Origin: Bdellovibrio sp.
GTDB lineage: Bacteria; Myxococcota; SpSt-1050
DNA: 64,000 nucleotides
NCBI GenBank assembly: GCA_020725805.1
Contig: DYEF01000065.1
Location: 1-64,000 of the forward strand
Direction: 5' to 3'
Shown here in pieces: positions 45,113-53,933 of this stretch (the first letter of the stretch is position 1; every line of letters begins with the position of its first letter). The notes under the pieces are model-generated. The model ran no database searches. It was not told where the DNA came from and worked only from the letters and a program-made list of their open reading frames with translations. A program made the translations under genes and the position numbers.

Positions 45113-46322
45113 TCTTATCCAGTTCAAACGTCTCGTGCAGAATCCTCAGGGCAAGTTCCAGATAGTCCCTGCTTATGGCTACAGAAATCTTTATGTCGTT
45201 TGCATTGATATAATTGATATTTATCCTGTTTTTGGCAAGCACAGAGAATATCTTGAAGGCAACATCAGGAGCCTTATAGAGTCCCGAACCTATAACAGAG
45301 ACAACCGCTATGTTATCATCATACTCAACCGAGGAAGCCCCACACTCCTTTGCAAATTTCTCGGTAATTATATATGCCCTCTTTGCATCATCACGCAGTA
45401 CCGTAAATGAAAGGTCTGATAGTCCGTCTATTGTCACAATATTACTGATATCGAAGATATTTATACCATTCTCGACAAGGGGAGAAAAAATGCGCGCCGC
45501 AACTCCCGGCCTGTCCTGCAACTGATGTATGGATACCTTGGCTTTGTTAGGGTCACCGATTATGGATTTGACAATACTCTTTTTCATCTTTCCTCCCGAA
45601 ATTAATGTATATTTCTCTGGCTCATAAAAACTTCTGAATTCTATTTCGATACCCCATTCTTTTGCAAGCATAAGGTCATCGAGGTCGAAACTCGACGTAT
45701 TGAGAGAAAGGATATTTGCTGCCTCGTCATAATCAAGTTCCCTTATAAGCCGGGCCTTCGACACATACTCCCTGTTGGAGGTAAAAAACAGCAAATCTTC
45801 CCTGTAATAGAGCACCTTACTCTGCCCCAGCAGTTTGGCAAAAAGAATAGGAGTTACCCGGTCTGTTCCTCCGAGTATTCTGTCTATCTGACCCTTTTCA
45901 TCAATTACTGAAAGACCGCTTACCAGAAGGACCGTACCTCTCTGAATATTCTTTTCAATAAATTCACGGTAAAAATCCGGAATCGTCGGCTCTGTAAAGA
46001 GCTTGCGCTTCGGAATCTGAATCAGATTCTGGTCGAATTCAATAGTATAAATACCTTTTGAGAGAAGGGCAAATTTCAGAATTCTGGAGGAAATATTTTC
46101 TGTAGGCCTGTAAAGCTGGTTGAATTCCGATTCCTGACTGATATTGTAAAAAGAGGAAATACTCTCCTTGAGGCTTTCATAGAATTTCCTGATATAGGGG
46201 ACAATGATTATCAGGCTTTCCTGTGAATCAAAATGGCGCTTGATGATATCTACACTTCTTCTGATATTTTCCACCGAATCGAACATCTTATGAGACAATC
46301 TGAGAATAGAAATCTTCTGCAT
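45105..46322 (-). CDS. Degenerate aspartokinase-like protein with two ACT domains
   Basis: 405 aa. Start at ATG 46322 follows AGGAAGG; an ATG at 46340 overlaps the previous gene and lacks a site. The C-terminal two-thirds read as aspartokinase: ILGGTDRVTPILFAKLLG (GGSD-like), then KARLIRELDYDEAANILSLNT, and two ACT domains (about 265-330 QLQDRPGVAARIFSPLVENGINI and 340-400 VIGSGLYKAPDVAFKIFSVLAKNRI). The N-terminal KFGGTS motif is replaced by ISILRLSHKMF and the DVDGVYTADP segment by REDLLFFTSN. Kinase activity is therefore doubtful; a regulatory or different role is possible. Between ppx/gppA and comEA. Confidence 0.72.
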   Translation of the reverse strand: MQKISILRLSHKMFDSVENIRRSVDIIKRHFDSQESLIIIVPYIRKFYESLKESISSFYNISQESEFNQLYRPTENISSRILKFALLSKGIYTIEFDQNLIQIPKRKLFTEPTIPDFYREFIEKNIQRGTVLLVSGLSVIDEKGQIDRILGGTDRVTPILFAKLLGQSKVLYYREDLLFFTSNREYVSKARLIRELDYDEAANILSLNTSSFDLDDLMLAKEWGIEIEFRSFYEPEKYTLISGGKMKKSIVKSIIGDPNKAKVSIHQLQDRPGVAARIFSPLVENGINIFDISNIVTIDGLSDLSFTVLRDDAKRAYIITEKFAKECGASSVEYDDNIAVVSVIGSGLYKAPDVAFKIFSVLAKNRININYINANDIKISVAISRDYLELALRILHETFELDKNE

Positions 46323-46323
46323 T

Positions 46324-47244
46324 TTATTCGCCTTCCTCATTCATTTTGAATATTATCCCCCACCTCACACCTCGTGTGGAGACCCGGACTGATTCTCTTC
46401 TGAGATAATCCATTATATTCCTTACAATCAGAATTCCGGCGGGCAGAATATCCGCCCTGTCCGGTTCAATACCTGTAATCTTTGCCCTCTCCTGACGGCT
46501 CATCTGCGATATGGTCTCAAACAACCCCTGAATCTCTCTGAAACTTATCGTTTTATTCTCAATAATCTCCGGCCTGTACTCTGCCATTCCCTCAAGGATG
46601 GCTCCGATATTCGTAATCGTCCCGCCTGAGATATGGACCGCTGTAAAATTTCCTGTCACATCGTAAGGGATATTCTTTTCGAGTATCTCATTGATATAAC
46701 CGGATGCCTGCAAAACGGCGTCTCTCTGATACACCTCTTTTGCGGAAAAATACTTTTCGTAGATTCCTACTGCCCCGAGTTTGAGGCTTCTGGTGAACTT
46801 TATATCCGAGTCTATGCCTGTAGATATCTCGGTTGAACCGCCTCCGATATCCACTACACATATCTCCTTTGAAGGATTCAGATATGATACTGAATAAAAA
46901 CTGTAAAAACCCTCTTTCTCTCCGTCAATTATTTCAATATCGCCAAGACAGGCACCCGAAAGTTTCTTGAGGACATAATCACTGTTCTTTGCACTGCGAA
47001 GAACCTCAGTGGCAACATATTTTACCTTATCAACTCCCTTATTGTGAATCTTGTCCGAAAATTCCCTTAAGGCATTAAGGGTTATTTCGATATTCTCCTC
47101 CCTTATTGTGCCGTCATCTCCAAGGCCCTTGCCAAGCCTTGTAATACGGGATAGTTCGGTTACATTCCTGATGTCCCTTCCCTCGACATCGGCAATTGTA
47201 AGCAAAACTGAATTTGTACCTATATCGACTACAGCAGTCTTCAT
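46324..47244 (-). CDS. Ppx/GppA family phosphatase
   Basis: 306 aa. Exopolyphosphatase/pppGpp-phosphatase family, ASKHA fold: AVVDIGTNSVLLTIAD (phosphate 1), GEKEGFYSF, VVDIGGGSTEIS (phosphate 2) and ADILPAGILI. Only the two N-terminal domains are present (E. coli proteins are about 500 aa), which is common in this lineage. Substrate (polyphosphate or pppGpp) cannot be decided. 15 bases after the aminotransferase gene. Confidence 0.92.
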   Translation of the reverse strand: MKTAVVDIGTNSVLLTIADVEGRDIRNVTELSRITRLGKGLGDDGTIREENIEITLNALREFSDKIHNKGVDKVKYVATEVLRSAKNSDYVLKKLSGACLGDIEIIDGEKEGFYSFYSVSYLNPSKEICVVDIGGGSTEISTGIDSDIKFTRSLKLGAVGIYEKYFSAKEVYQRDAVLQASGYINEILEKNIPYDVTGNFTAVHISGGTITNIGAILEGMAEYRPEIIENKTISFREIQGLFETISQMSRQERAKITGIEPDRADILPAGILIVRNIMDYLRRESVRVSTRGVRWGIIFKMNEEGE

Positions 47245-47259
47245 CTCTCTCTACCCCTC

Positions 47260-48453
47260 TTACCTCTTATTTTCTATAGCATCCTTCATCCTCTTCAATC
47301 CCTCGACAATCTGCTCTCTCGATGTTGCATACGAAAGCCTTATGTATTCATCTTTCTCGCCGACGTTCTTTGAACCAAAGCAGGTCCTCGAAAGCACAGC
47401 AACCCCGGCCTTGTAAAGCAGATAATCCTGCAGTTCCCTTGAATCCTTGAATCCCAGATTCCTGCAGGCCTCTGTAACATTCGGGAAAACATAGAAGGCA
47501 CCTTTTGCCTTAAGACATTTTACTCCCTTTATATCGTTGAGAAGGCCGACTATAAGGTCTCTTCTTGCCTTAAACTCCTCTGCCATTTTATATGACTCCG
47601 ACTGGTCACCTCTCAGGGCCTCGATAGCCGCATACTGGGTAAATGCGGCGGTACAGGAATCCGAATTGATAATCATCCTCGTCACAACCTTGGCAAGTTC
47701 CTGAGGCATTATTCCCCAGCCGATTCTCCAGCCCGTCATTGCATATGTCTTCGAGCATCCGTCTACAATTATGGTCCTTTCCTTCATACCCGGAATAGAC
47801 GAGATGGTCTCGAATTTTGAATCAAAGCAGAATCTGTGATATACCTCGTCGGACATTACATAAAAATCATGTTTCATTGCGAGTCCTGCAATGGCTTCAA
47901 GGTCAGATCTGGAAAGTGAACCGCCGGTCGGGTTATGAGGTGAATTTATTATAAGCAGTTTCGTTCGGGGAGTGATAAGCTTTTTCAGTGTATCTATATC
48001 GCAGGAGAACTCCTTCTCCTCAACAAGTGGCAGAGGGACAGGTTTGCCGTTTAGAAAATTAATAACTGATTCGTATATCGGAAATCCGGGATTGACATAG
48101 ATTACCTCATCTCCTTCATTTACAAGCGCATGCATAGTATGAAAGAGAATCGGTTTTGCACCCGGAGTAACAACTACCTCGGAAGGGTCAATCTTAACTC
48201 CCCTAAGTTCGAACGACTTCTGGGCAATGACCTCCCTCAGTTCGGGTATTCCGTTTGCCGGTTTATAATGTGTCTCATTGCGGTCAATAGCATCTTTGCC
48301 GGCCTTCTTTATATTTTCAGGTGTATTGAAATCGGGTTCACCGATTGAAAAAGAGATAATACTCTTCCCCTGTGCCTTCAGTTCGTTGACCTTTGCAAGA
48401 ACATCAAAGGCAGTCTCTGTCCCGAGTCTTGAAATCCTGTCTGCAAACTTCAT
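47260..48453 (-). CDS. Aspartate/aromatic-type aminotransferase (class I)
   Basis: 397 aa from ATG 48453, chosen because GGAGG lies 7 bases upstream and the product then begins MKFADRISRLGTETAFDVL; the frame extends to 48561 with an unlikely hydrophobic leader. PLP motifs: NSPHNPTGG (N174), MSDEVYHRF (D202) and Schiff-base lysine K235 in DGCSKTYAMTGWRIGW. The Ig-subfamily features suggest aspartate:2-oxoglutarate transfer. It is the first gene of a unit that continues with ppx/gppA, the aspartokinase-like gene and comEA. Confidence 0.93.
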   Translation of the reverse strand: MKFADRISRLGTETAFDVLAKVNELKAQGKSIISFSIGEPDFNTPENIKKAGKDAIDRNETHYKPANGIPELREVIAQKSFELRGVKIDPSEVVVTPGAKPILFHTMHALVNEGDEVIYVNPGFPIYESVINFLNGKPVPLPLVEEKEFSCDIDTLKKLITPRTKLLIINSPHNPTGGSLSRSDLEAIAGLAMKHDFYVMSDEVYHRFCFDSKFETISSIPGMKERTIIVDGCSKTYAMTGWRIGWGIMPQELAKVVTRMIINSDSCTAAFTQYAAIEALRGDQSESYKMAEEFKARRDLIVGLLNDIKGVKCLKAKGAFYVFPNVTEACRNLGFKDSRELQDYLLYKAGVAVLSRTCFGSKNVGEKDEYIRLSYATSREQIVEGLKRMKDAIENKR

Positions 48454-48630
48454 AAATATACCTCCGTTGAAGAAAGTGAAGTAATAAAACCAAATAAATA
48501 CCAATTGGTCAACCAAAAATGGATAAAATACGCAATACGGATTTTTTACGCAGTGTGTCATAAAAATACTTGCAAGCTATGATAAATAATGTTAGTAAAT
48601 TTATGTTTTAACTTCATTAAAGGAGGCAAA

Positions 48631-50427
48631 ATGTCCGGTATTTATGAAAAATTGTCACCCCAGACGGGTGCAGGTTTTATATTTGACAGAGCAACAGAGA
48701 AAAGGTTTTTCACTCCTGAAGATTTCGACGAAGATACCATTCAGTTCAGAAATACAGCACTGGATTTTATAGTAAACGAAGTAATGCCGAACATCGAAAA
48801 GATAGACGAACACGACTATGACCTGCTCGTGAAACTTCTTAAGAAGGCCGGTGAACTGGGACTTCTGATGTGTGATATCCCCGAAAAATTCGGAGGGGCC
48901 GAACTTCCGAAAGCCACATCAATGGGAATCAGCGAGGTCATAGGGATGAGCGGCTCCTTTTCAGTCGCACTGATGGCACATACAGGAATCGGGACACTCC
49001 CCATTCTCTTCTTTGGCAACGACAAACAGCGCGAAAAGTATCTCCCGAAACTTGCAACAGGTGAACTCATCGGTGCCTACGCCCTGACGGAGACCGGTTC
49101 CGGCTCTGATGCACTCGCAGCAAAGACAAAGGCTGTACTTACACCGGACGGCAAGTACTATATTCTCAACGGCGGCAAACAATTCATTACAAATGCCGGA
49201 TTTGCCGATGTCTTTACCGTATTCGCAAAAATAGACGGAGATAAGTTTACAGGTTTTATCATTGAGAAAGGGACACCGGGATTCTCGGTAGGTAAGGAAG
49301 AGAACAAGATGGGTATCCGTGGTTCGTCAACCTGTCCGCTCATTCTCGAAGACTGCAAAGTCCCCGCAGAGAATGTCTTGGGTGAAATCGGCAAAGGACA
49401 CAAGATCGCATTTAACATCCTCAATGTCGGAAGATTCAAGCTCGGCGTTATATGCATCGGTGCCGCAAAGGATGTCCTGAAGACTTCAATCAAATATGCA
49501 AAAGACCGCAAGCAGTTCGGAAGACCGATAGAATCATTCGGTATGATAAGGGAAAAGTTTGCCAATATGGCAATTCAGATTTATGCCGGTGAGACCGTAT
49601 CATACAGGGTAGCAGGTCTTATGGACAAGATACTCCATACAATCGACAAATCTGCTCCCGACGCACAGCAGAAGACAATCGAGGGAATCGAGGAATTTGC
49701 AATCGAAGATTCAATAATGAAGGTATTCGGCTCGGAGATACTCGACTATGTCGTCGACGAAGGAGTTCAGATACACGGCGGATACGGATATACAAGGGAA
49801 TATTCAGTCGAACGGGCATACAGGGATTCGAGAATCAACAGACTCTTCGAGGGGACCAACGAGATAAACAGACTCGTTATCATCTCGACTATTATGAGAA
49901 GGATTGCGGCAGGCAAGATCAATATCGCCGAAATTACAAAGAAAATGACAGAAGAACTAAAGGACACATCACTCATTACGAAAGATATCAAAAATTCACC
50001 TGTCTCAGATTCGGTCAAACTAACTGAACTTCTCAAAAGGGCTTATCTGTATCTGTTCAGCAAACTGGTCCAGAAACACGGAGAAGGACTCGCAAAGGAA
50101 CAGGAATACATTAGAGCTCTTGCAGATGCAACAATAGCAATATGTGCTATGGACTCAGTATGCGGCAGGGCACTGAATTCAAAGGAAATGCTTGGAGACG
50201 AAAGAGCCAGAATACAGATTGATATGGCGAATGCCTTTGTAGCAGAGACATTCGAGAAGACTTTCGCGGAACTGAGACTTCTAGCCTCCTCAGGTGCATC
50301 GGGAGAAGAACTCGCCAGAGATATGAAAGTACTCGGTATGCTGTACAGAACTCCTGAATACAACCTGATAGCCCTGAAGCGTTCAATCGCGCAATATTTC
50401 GTAGATAAGGAAGAATACAGATTATAA
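48631..50427 (+). CDS. Acyl-CoA dehydrogenase with C-terminal extension
   Basis: 598 aa from ATG 48631 (AAAGGAGG 5 bases upstream), not the earlier in-frame 48589 codon. FAD-dependent first step of beta-oxidation or a related reductase. N-terminal helical, beta and C-terminal helical domains are complete: YALTETGSGSDA (flavin site), VFGSEILDYVVDEGVQIHGGYGYTREY and catalytic Glu in LFEGTNEINR. The extra C-terminal region (about 430-598) is like that of VLCAD/ACAD9 and Bacillus FadE-type enzymes. No other beta-oxidation gene is adjacent. Divergent from the aminotransferase. Confidence 0.94.
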   Translation: MSGIYEKLSPQTGAGFIFDRATEKRFFTPEDFDEDTIQFRNTALDFIVNEVMPNIEKIDEHDYDLLVKLLKKAGELGLLMCDIPEKFGGAELPKATSMGISEVIGMSGSFSVALMAHTGIGTLPILFFGNDKQREKYLPKLATGELIGAYALTETGSGSDALAAKTKAVLTPDGKYYILNGGKQFITNAGFADVFTVFAKIDGDKFTGFIIEKGTPGFSVGKEENKMGIRGSSTCPLILEDCKVPAENVLGEIGKGHKIAFNILNVGRFKLGVICIGAAKDVLKTSIKYAKDRKQFGRPIESFGMIREKFANMAIQIYAGETVSYRVAGLMDKILHTIDKSAPDAQQKTIEGIEEFAIEDSIMKVFGSEILDYVVDEGVQIHGGYGYTREYSVERAYRDSRINRLFEGTNEINRLVIISTIMRRIAAGKINIAEITKKMTEELKDTSLITKDIKNSPVSDSVKLTELLKRAYLYLFSKLVQKHGEGLAKEQEYIRALADATIAICAMDSVCGRALNSKEMLGDERARIQIDMANAFVAETFEKTFAELRLLASSGASGEELARDMKVLGMLYRTPEYNLIALKRSIAQYFVDKEEYRL

Positions 50428-50560
50428 TTCATATTCCGGAATCACTGACCGGTTCTTTTATCTGCCATAAGAGTTTTTAGGCGAAATAGAGAGAATCCGT
50501 CTTTTAATAAACAGATTCTGAACTGATAATTCTGCTATTTAGATATTCGTCAGGATATAG

Positions 50561-52831
50561 CTATTTGCAAAACGGATTGGACCCTATTTCGAGAGGATAG
50601 CTTTTGGCCTCCTTTATAAATTCATCTATCTGGGAACAACTATATGGATTCAGAACCAATCCTCCGCTCTCTTTTCCCGACAGAGAACTTCTCAGAAAAG
50701 CAGCAGCCTGATACTGCGCCGATTCCCTGACCCCTTCGGTGAAACTCTTGAGGTAAAATATATGCTCCGCGGGGTCAAACTGATAATATGCCGCCGTTTG
50801 CATCTCCGAATGATAGGAACCCCGGTGCGGCGTCTGAACCTGAGGCACACCTTCAATAACCCTCAGTGCATCGACCTGCTCGAGTTTCATAAAGTTTCCG
50901 AGCATTTCGGTTCCGTTATGGGGGACCACCTTGTCATTCTTGGCCGCCTGTATTAGGACATTCATATTAACTCCGCCTTCGGTGAAGTATCTCTTCGTAA
51001 AATTCAGTACCTCAATCTCGTCTACAAGTGTCTGAATTGAGATAATGAACGGGAGATACATATCCTTAAGTTCCCAGATTTCGCCGTTTTCAGAGAGGTC
51101 CAGAGAAAGTAGTTTATAGAAGGCCGCTGCGGGCACATTGAATACCGATGCTCTGAAATCATTTATGAGACTGACAATCGAAATACCGAGAAAAGAACCG
51201 AGTGATTGTGAAGTGAACAAGGAATTACCGGCATCAAAATCCTGAATACCGTCTCCTGATTCTTCACTGATTACAACGCCTTTTTCATCTGCAACGGAGG
51301 GAATAATATCTGTTTTGAGACCCTTCATCATTCGGTAAAATGCAATCGTATCAATCGCAGACTGCCTGAGCCAGTTTACCGTAGTAATCATATCGTTTAC
51401 CTTTATAAAATCCAGTGACTGGGTATCGCAGTATAATCTCCCGTCTTCACATCTCGGTTTACCCGAGCGAATACCGTGACCGATAATATCAATACCTCCG
51501 ATTGCAAAGCCAAAGGACGAGAAAGTCCCGGCAAGTGCCATTGAAGTCTCCTTACACACCTCGAATGCGTGCTGAAATAGGACAAAAGGTGCCGGAGAGA
51601 GAATCCCTTTTTCCGTATCCTTTACCGGCAGTATAAGGATAAACTGAATTCTGTTGTATTTGAGCGGCAGATATCTTTTTTTGGAAGAATCATAATTGAG
51701 CCTGTTCTTTTCATTGAGATAATAAGGCGAATCATAAAATCCGATGATTATTGAATCCACGTTTCTGAAATCATAATCATAAAACTCGTCTATACTCTTG
51801 ATATCCTCTGCACATGGGAGATATTCCTTCATCTTTTCGGTAAGTTTTCCTCCCTTGTCTATAGGTTTGAAGATGTCTGTAATCTCGACATTAAAATCAG
51901 ACAGGCCGTCGATCTGCGATTTGATATCACTCATAATACCTACATTCTGATGAGTTCTGAATTTCGAAAACATAATAATATCCCTGCGGCTGATACCTGT
52001 TTTGTTTTCCAGCGCATCGAAAACAGGCTCAAGCAGTTTTCTGTATGGTTCGAGTTCGGGATAGCGGGATTCGACAGATTTTTTTAGCTTCAATGCCTCG
52101 AAATTTGCCGCAGTAGTAATACATTCCTCGGATTTTATCAGATTTCCCTCACTGTCTTCTATTCTGGCCCTGAGTCTGTTCGTAATCAGGAAGATATATT
52201 CACTCTCCTCTTTCAGGATTTCCCTTACCTGTGCAAAGAGAGTCCCTTCATTATTTGAATGAATCTCAAGCGGCACAAGGTCTTTCTCTATCTGTTCAAT
52301 ATCATTATTTGTCATCAGTGAATCGAGTGGCAGTAAGAAAACAGCATCTTCTGAAAACCTCATCTTATTGAATTTTTCCTTTACAAGAGGTGTAATTTTA
52401 TATTTTCCCTCCTCACTGTTCAGCATAACAAATCTGGCCACAAGAAAAGGATAAGTCGGGAAACCGGTCAGCTCCTCCATCCCGTTCAGAAAAATATCCT
52501 TCGGATAGTTCAGTCTGATACCGGTGGGGCTTGATGAATCAATCTTTGTATAATAATCGTTCGGGAAGGGAAACATCTCGGCAGGAAGAGAGATTTCGGT
52601 TTTATTATAGGGGCCGTAGACTCCGGCTACACCACTTTCACACCTTACTATATCTTCAGATACATCAGATGATACATCCGAAACCGCATCCGAAACGACA
52701 TCTGAACCGGTATCTGAGATAATATCCGCGGACAAATCAGAAATATCGTCTGTAATATTCCCACCGTTTTCTGACGAGCAACCAGAGAGAATAACAAAAG
52801 GGAAAAGCAGAAAAATAAAAAGGGAACGCAT
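50561..52831 (-). CDS. Lipoprotein with alpha/beta-hydrolase (lipase-like) features
   Basis: 756 aa from ATG 52831 (GGGAGG upstream). Lipobox LSGC (C18), then an Asp/Ser tether (DISDLSADIISDTGSDVVSD...). The region AEMFPFPNDYYT with later domains resembles bacterial virulence-factor-type lipases. A later block has LFQHAFEV, GGIDIIGHG and TSQSLGSFLG; the nucleophile elbow reads S-x-S-x-G instead of G-x-S-x-G, with the central Ser intact. Near the C-terminus AAKNDKVVPHNG could carry the catalytic Asp. Probably a surface esterase or lipase; substrate unknown. Follows the 214-aa secreted protein by 64 bases. Confidence 0.75.
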   Translation of the reverse strand: MRSLFIFLLFPFVILSGCSSENGGNITDDISDLSADIISDTGSDVVSDAVSDVSSDVSEDIVRCESGVAGVYGPYNKTEISLPAEMFPFPNDYYTKIDSSSPTGIRLNYPKDIFLNGMEELTGFPTYPFLVARFVMLNSEEGKYKITPLVKEKFNKMRFSEDAVFLLPLDSLMTNNDIEQIEKDLVPLEIHSNNEGTLFAQVREILKEESEYIFLITNRLRARIEDSEGNLIKSEECITTAANFEALKLKKSVESRYPELEPYRKLLEPVFDALENKTGISRRDIIMFSKFRTHQNVGIMSDIKSQIDGLSDFNVEITDIFKPIDKGGKLTEKMKEYLPCAEDIKSIDEFYDYDFRNVDSIIIGFYDSPYYLNEKNRLNYDSSKKRYLPLKYNRIQFILILPVKDTEKGILSPAPFVLFQHAFEVCKETSMALAGTFSSFGFAIGGIDIIGHGIRSGKPRCEDGRLYCDTQSLDFIKVNDMITTVNWLRQSAIDTIAFYRMMKGLKTDIIPSVADEKGVVISEESGDGIQDFDAGNSLFTSQSLGSFLGISIVSLINDFRASVFNVPAAAFYKLLSLDLSENGEIWELKDMYLPFIISIQTLVDEIEVLNFTKRYFTEGGVNMNVLIQAAKNDKVVPHNGTEMLGNFMKLEQVDALRVIEGVPQVQTPHRGSYHSEMQTAAYYQFDPAEHIFYLKSFTEGVRESAQYQAAAFLRSSLSGKESGGLVLNPYSCSQIDEFIKEAKSYPLEIGSNPFCK

Positions 52832-52895
52832 ATAATCCTCCCGTAAATCTGACATATTCTATCATTCTAATTAATTCAAAAAAAGAAAATTTTAC

Positions 52896-53540
52896 CTAAA
52901 AATCATCTTTGGCTTTAGGTCTGTTTTCGATATCTTCTACCTTCTCTTCTACAAGTTTTCTTGTGTTTTCGAAGTGTTTGAGCATTTCCCTGCTGATAAA
53001 GACAACCCCTACCTTATCATCACATACTACAGCCATATTATAGTAGTTCTGATTCGATGATTTCATCTTTATGGTCATTTTGGAACATCTGTTTTCGATG
53101 ACCTTTGTATCAAACGGAATATTCTTTTCAAGTTTACCCATAAATCCCTTGAAATACTTCAACATATCATTCTGACAGGACTTATCCATAAAAGCAATAA
53201 AACCCACATTTATCACAGACTGCTCTTCCTTATTATAGCACAATGCCTTATCTTTAGTCAGGGCGATACTCTCAATCTCTACACCTTCGCAGTTTTTATA
53301 ATCATCCGAATCAGCAGTAGTATTGACTACATCGACTTTGAGTTTGTCAAATACGAGGTCAACCGTGTGTACATATGTTTTGTTTTCAATTGAACATTTC
53401 CGGGAAATATTAAAGGCCTGCGTACCTTTCAGGTCCTCTGTCAGATATTTATACACAAGCCCTACACCCTCCTCGAACTGATATGCAGGGTCCTTCACCT
53501 CGGAAAAAATAAGAAGATATAATATCAGCAGCTTTGTCAT
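52896..53540 (-). CDS. Small secreted protein of unknown function
   Basis: 214 aa. A short hydrophobic N-terminus (LLILYLLIF) may be a signal peptide. About six cysteines (for example C49, C83, C100, C122, C152 and C175 approximately) suggest an extracytoplasmic, disulfide-bearing protein. I recognise no family. Its ATG follows the stop of the PHA-granule-region gene directly, so co-translation is likely. No ribosome site of its own. Confidence 0.6.
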   Translation of the reverse strand: MTKLLILYLLIFSEVKDPAYQFEEGVGLVYKYLTEDLKGTQAFNISRKCSIENKTYVHTVDLVFDKLKVDVVNTTADSDDYKNCEGVEIESIALTKDKALCYNKEEQSVINVGFIAFMDKSCQNDMLKYFKGFMGKLEKNIPFDTKVIENRCSKMTIKMKSSNQNYYNMAVVCDDKVGVVFISREMLKHFENTRKLVEEKVEDIENRPKAKDDF

Positions 53541-53543
53541 ATA

Positions 53544-53816
53544 TTAACCAAGAACCTCGTTCAGTTTTTCCTGTATTGAGTCAACAATCTGTTTTTCCAT
53601 AATTCTTAGTAAAAATCCCAGAGTTAATTCCCCTTCAATAGAATTATCCATAATCACAAATTGTCCTTTTGCTCCGGAACCCTCAAAATTAACGACATAA
53701 TCACTTTCCCATCTATAATTCAGATTATACCTGTTTGCAAATTCAGGAATAACATTCGCAATCCTTTTTTTAGCCTCTTCTTTCCCCAAGGAATGATTCT
53801 TAACAATTCTTGCCAT
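53544..53816 (-). CDS. Polyhydroxyalkanoate-granule-region family protein (PF09650-like)
   Basis: 90 aa from ATG 53816 (AGGAGG 6 bases upstream). HSLGKEEAKKRIANVI, RYNLNYRWESDYVVNFEGSGAKG and the amphipathic end FLLRIMEKQIVDSIQEKLNEVLG fit the small family found beside PHA-synthesis genes, though no PHA genes are nearby. Function unknown; it resembles an START-like or antitoxin-sized cytoplasmic fold. Confidence 0.68.
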   Translation of the reverse strand: MARIVKNHSLGKEEAKKRIANVIPEFANRYNLNYRWESDYVVNFEGSGAKGQFVIMDNSIEGELTLGFLLRIMEKQIVDSIQEKLNEVLG

Positions 53817-53933
53817 AAAAATCCTCCTGACAGATAGACATCTACCAAAACACACTATAAAAGTAAAGAATTTATATCCATCATTATGAACCCGCAGAGC
53901 TTACAAATTCAGATAAACACCTAATAATTCAGT

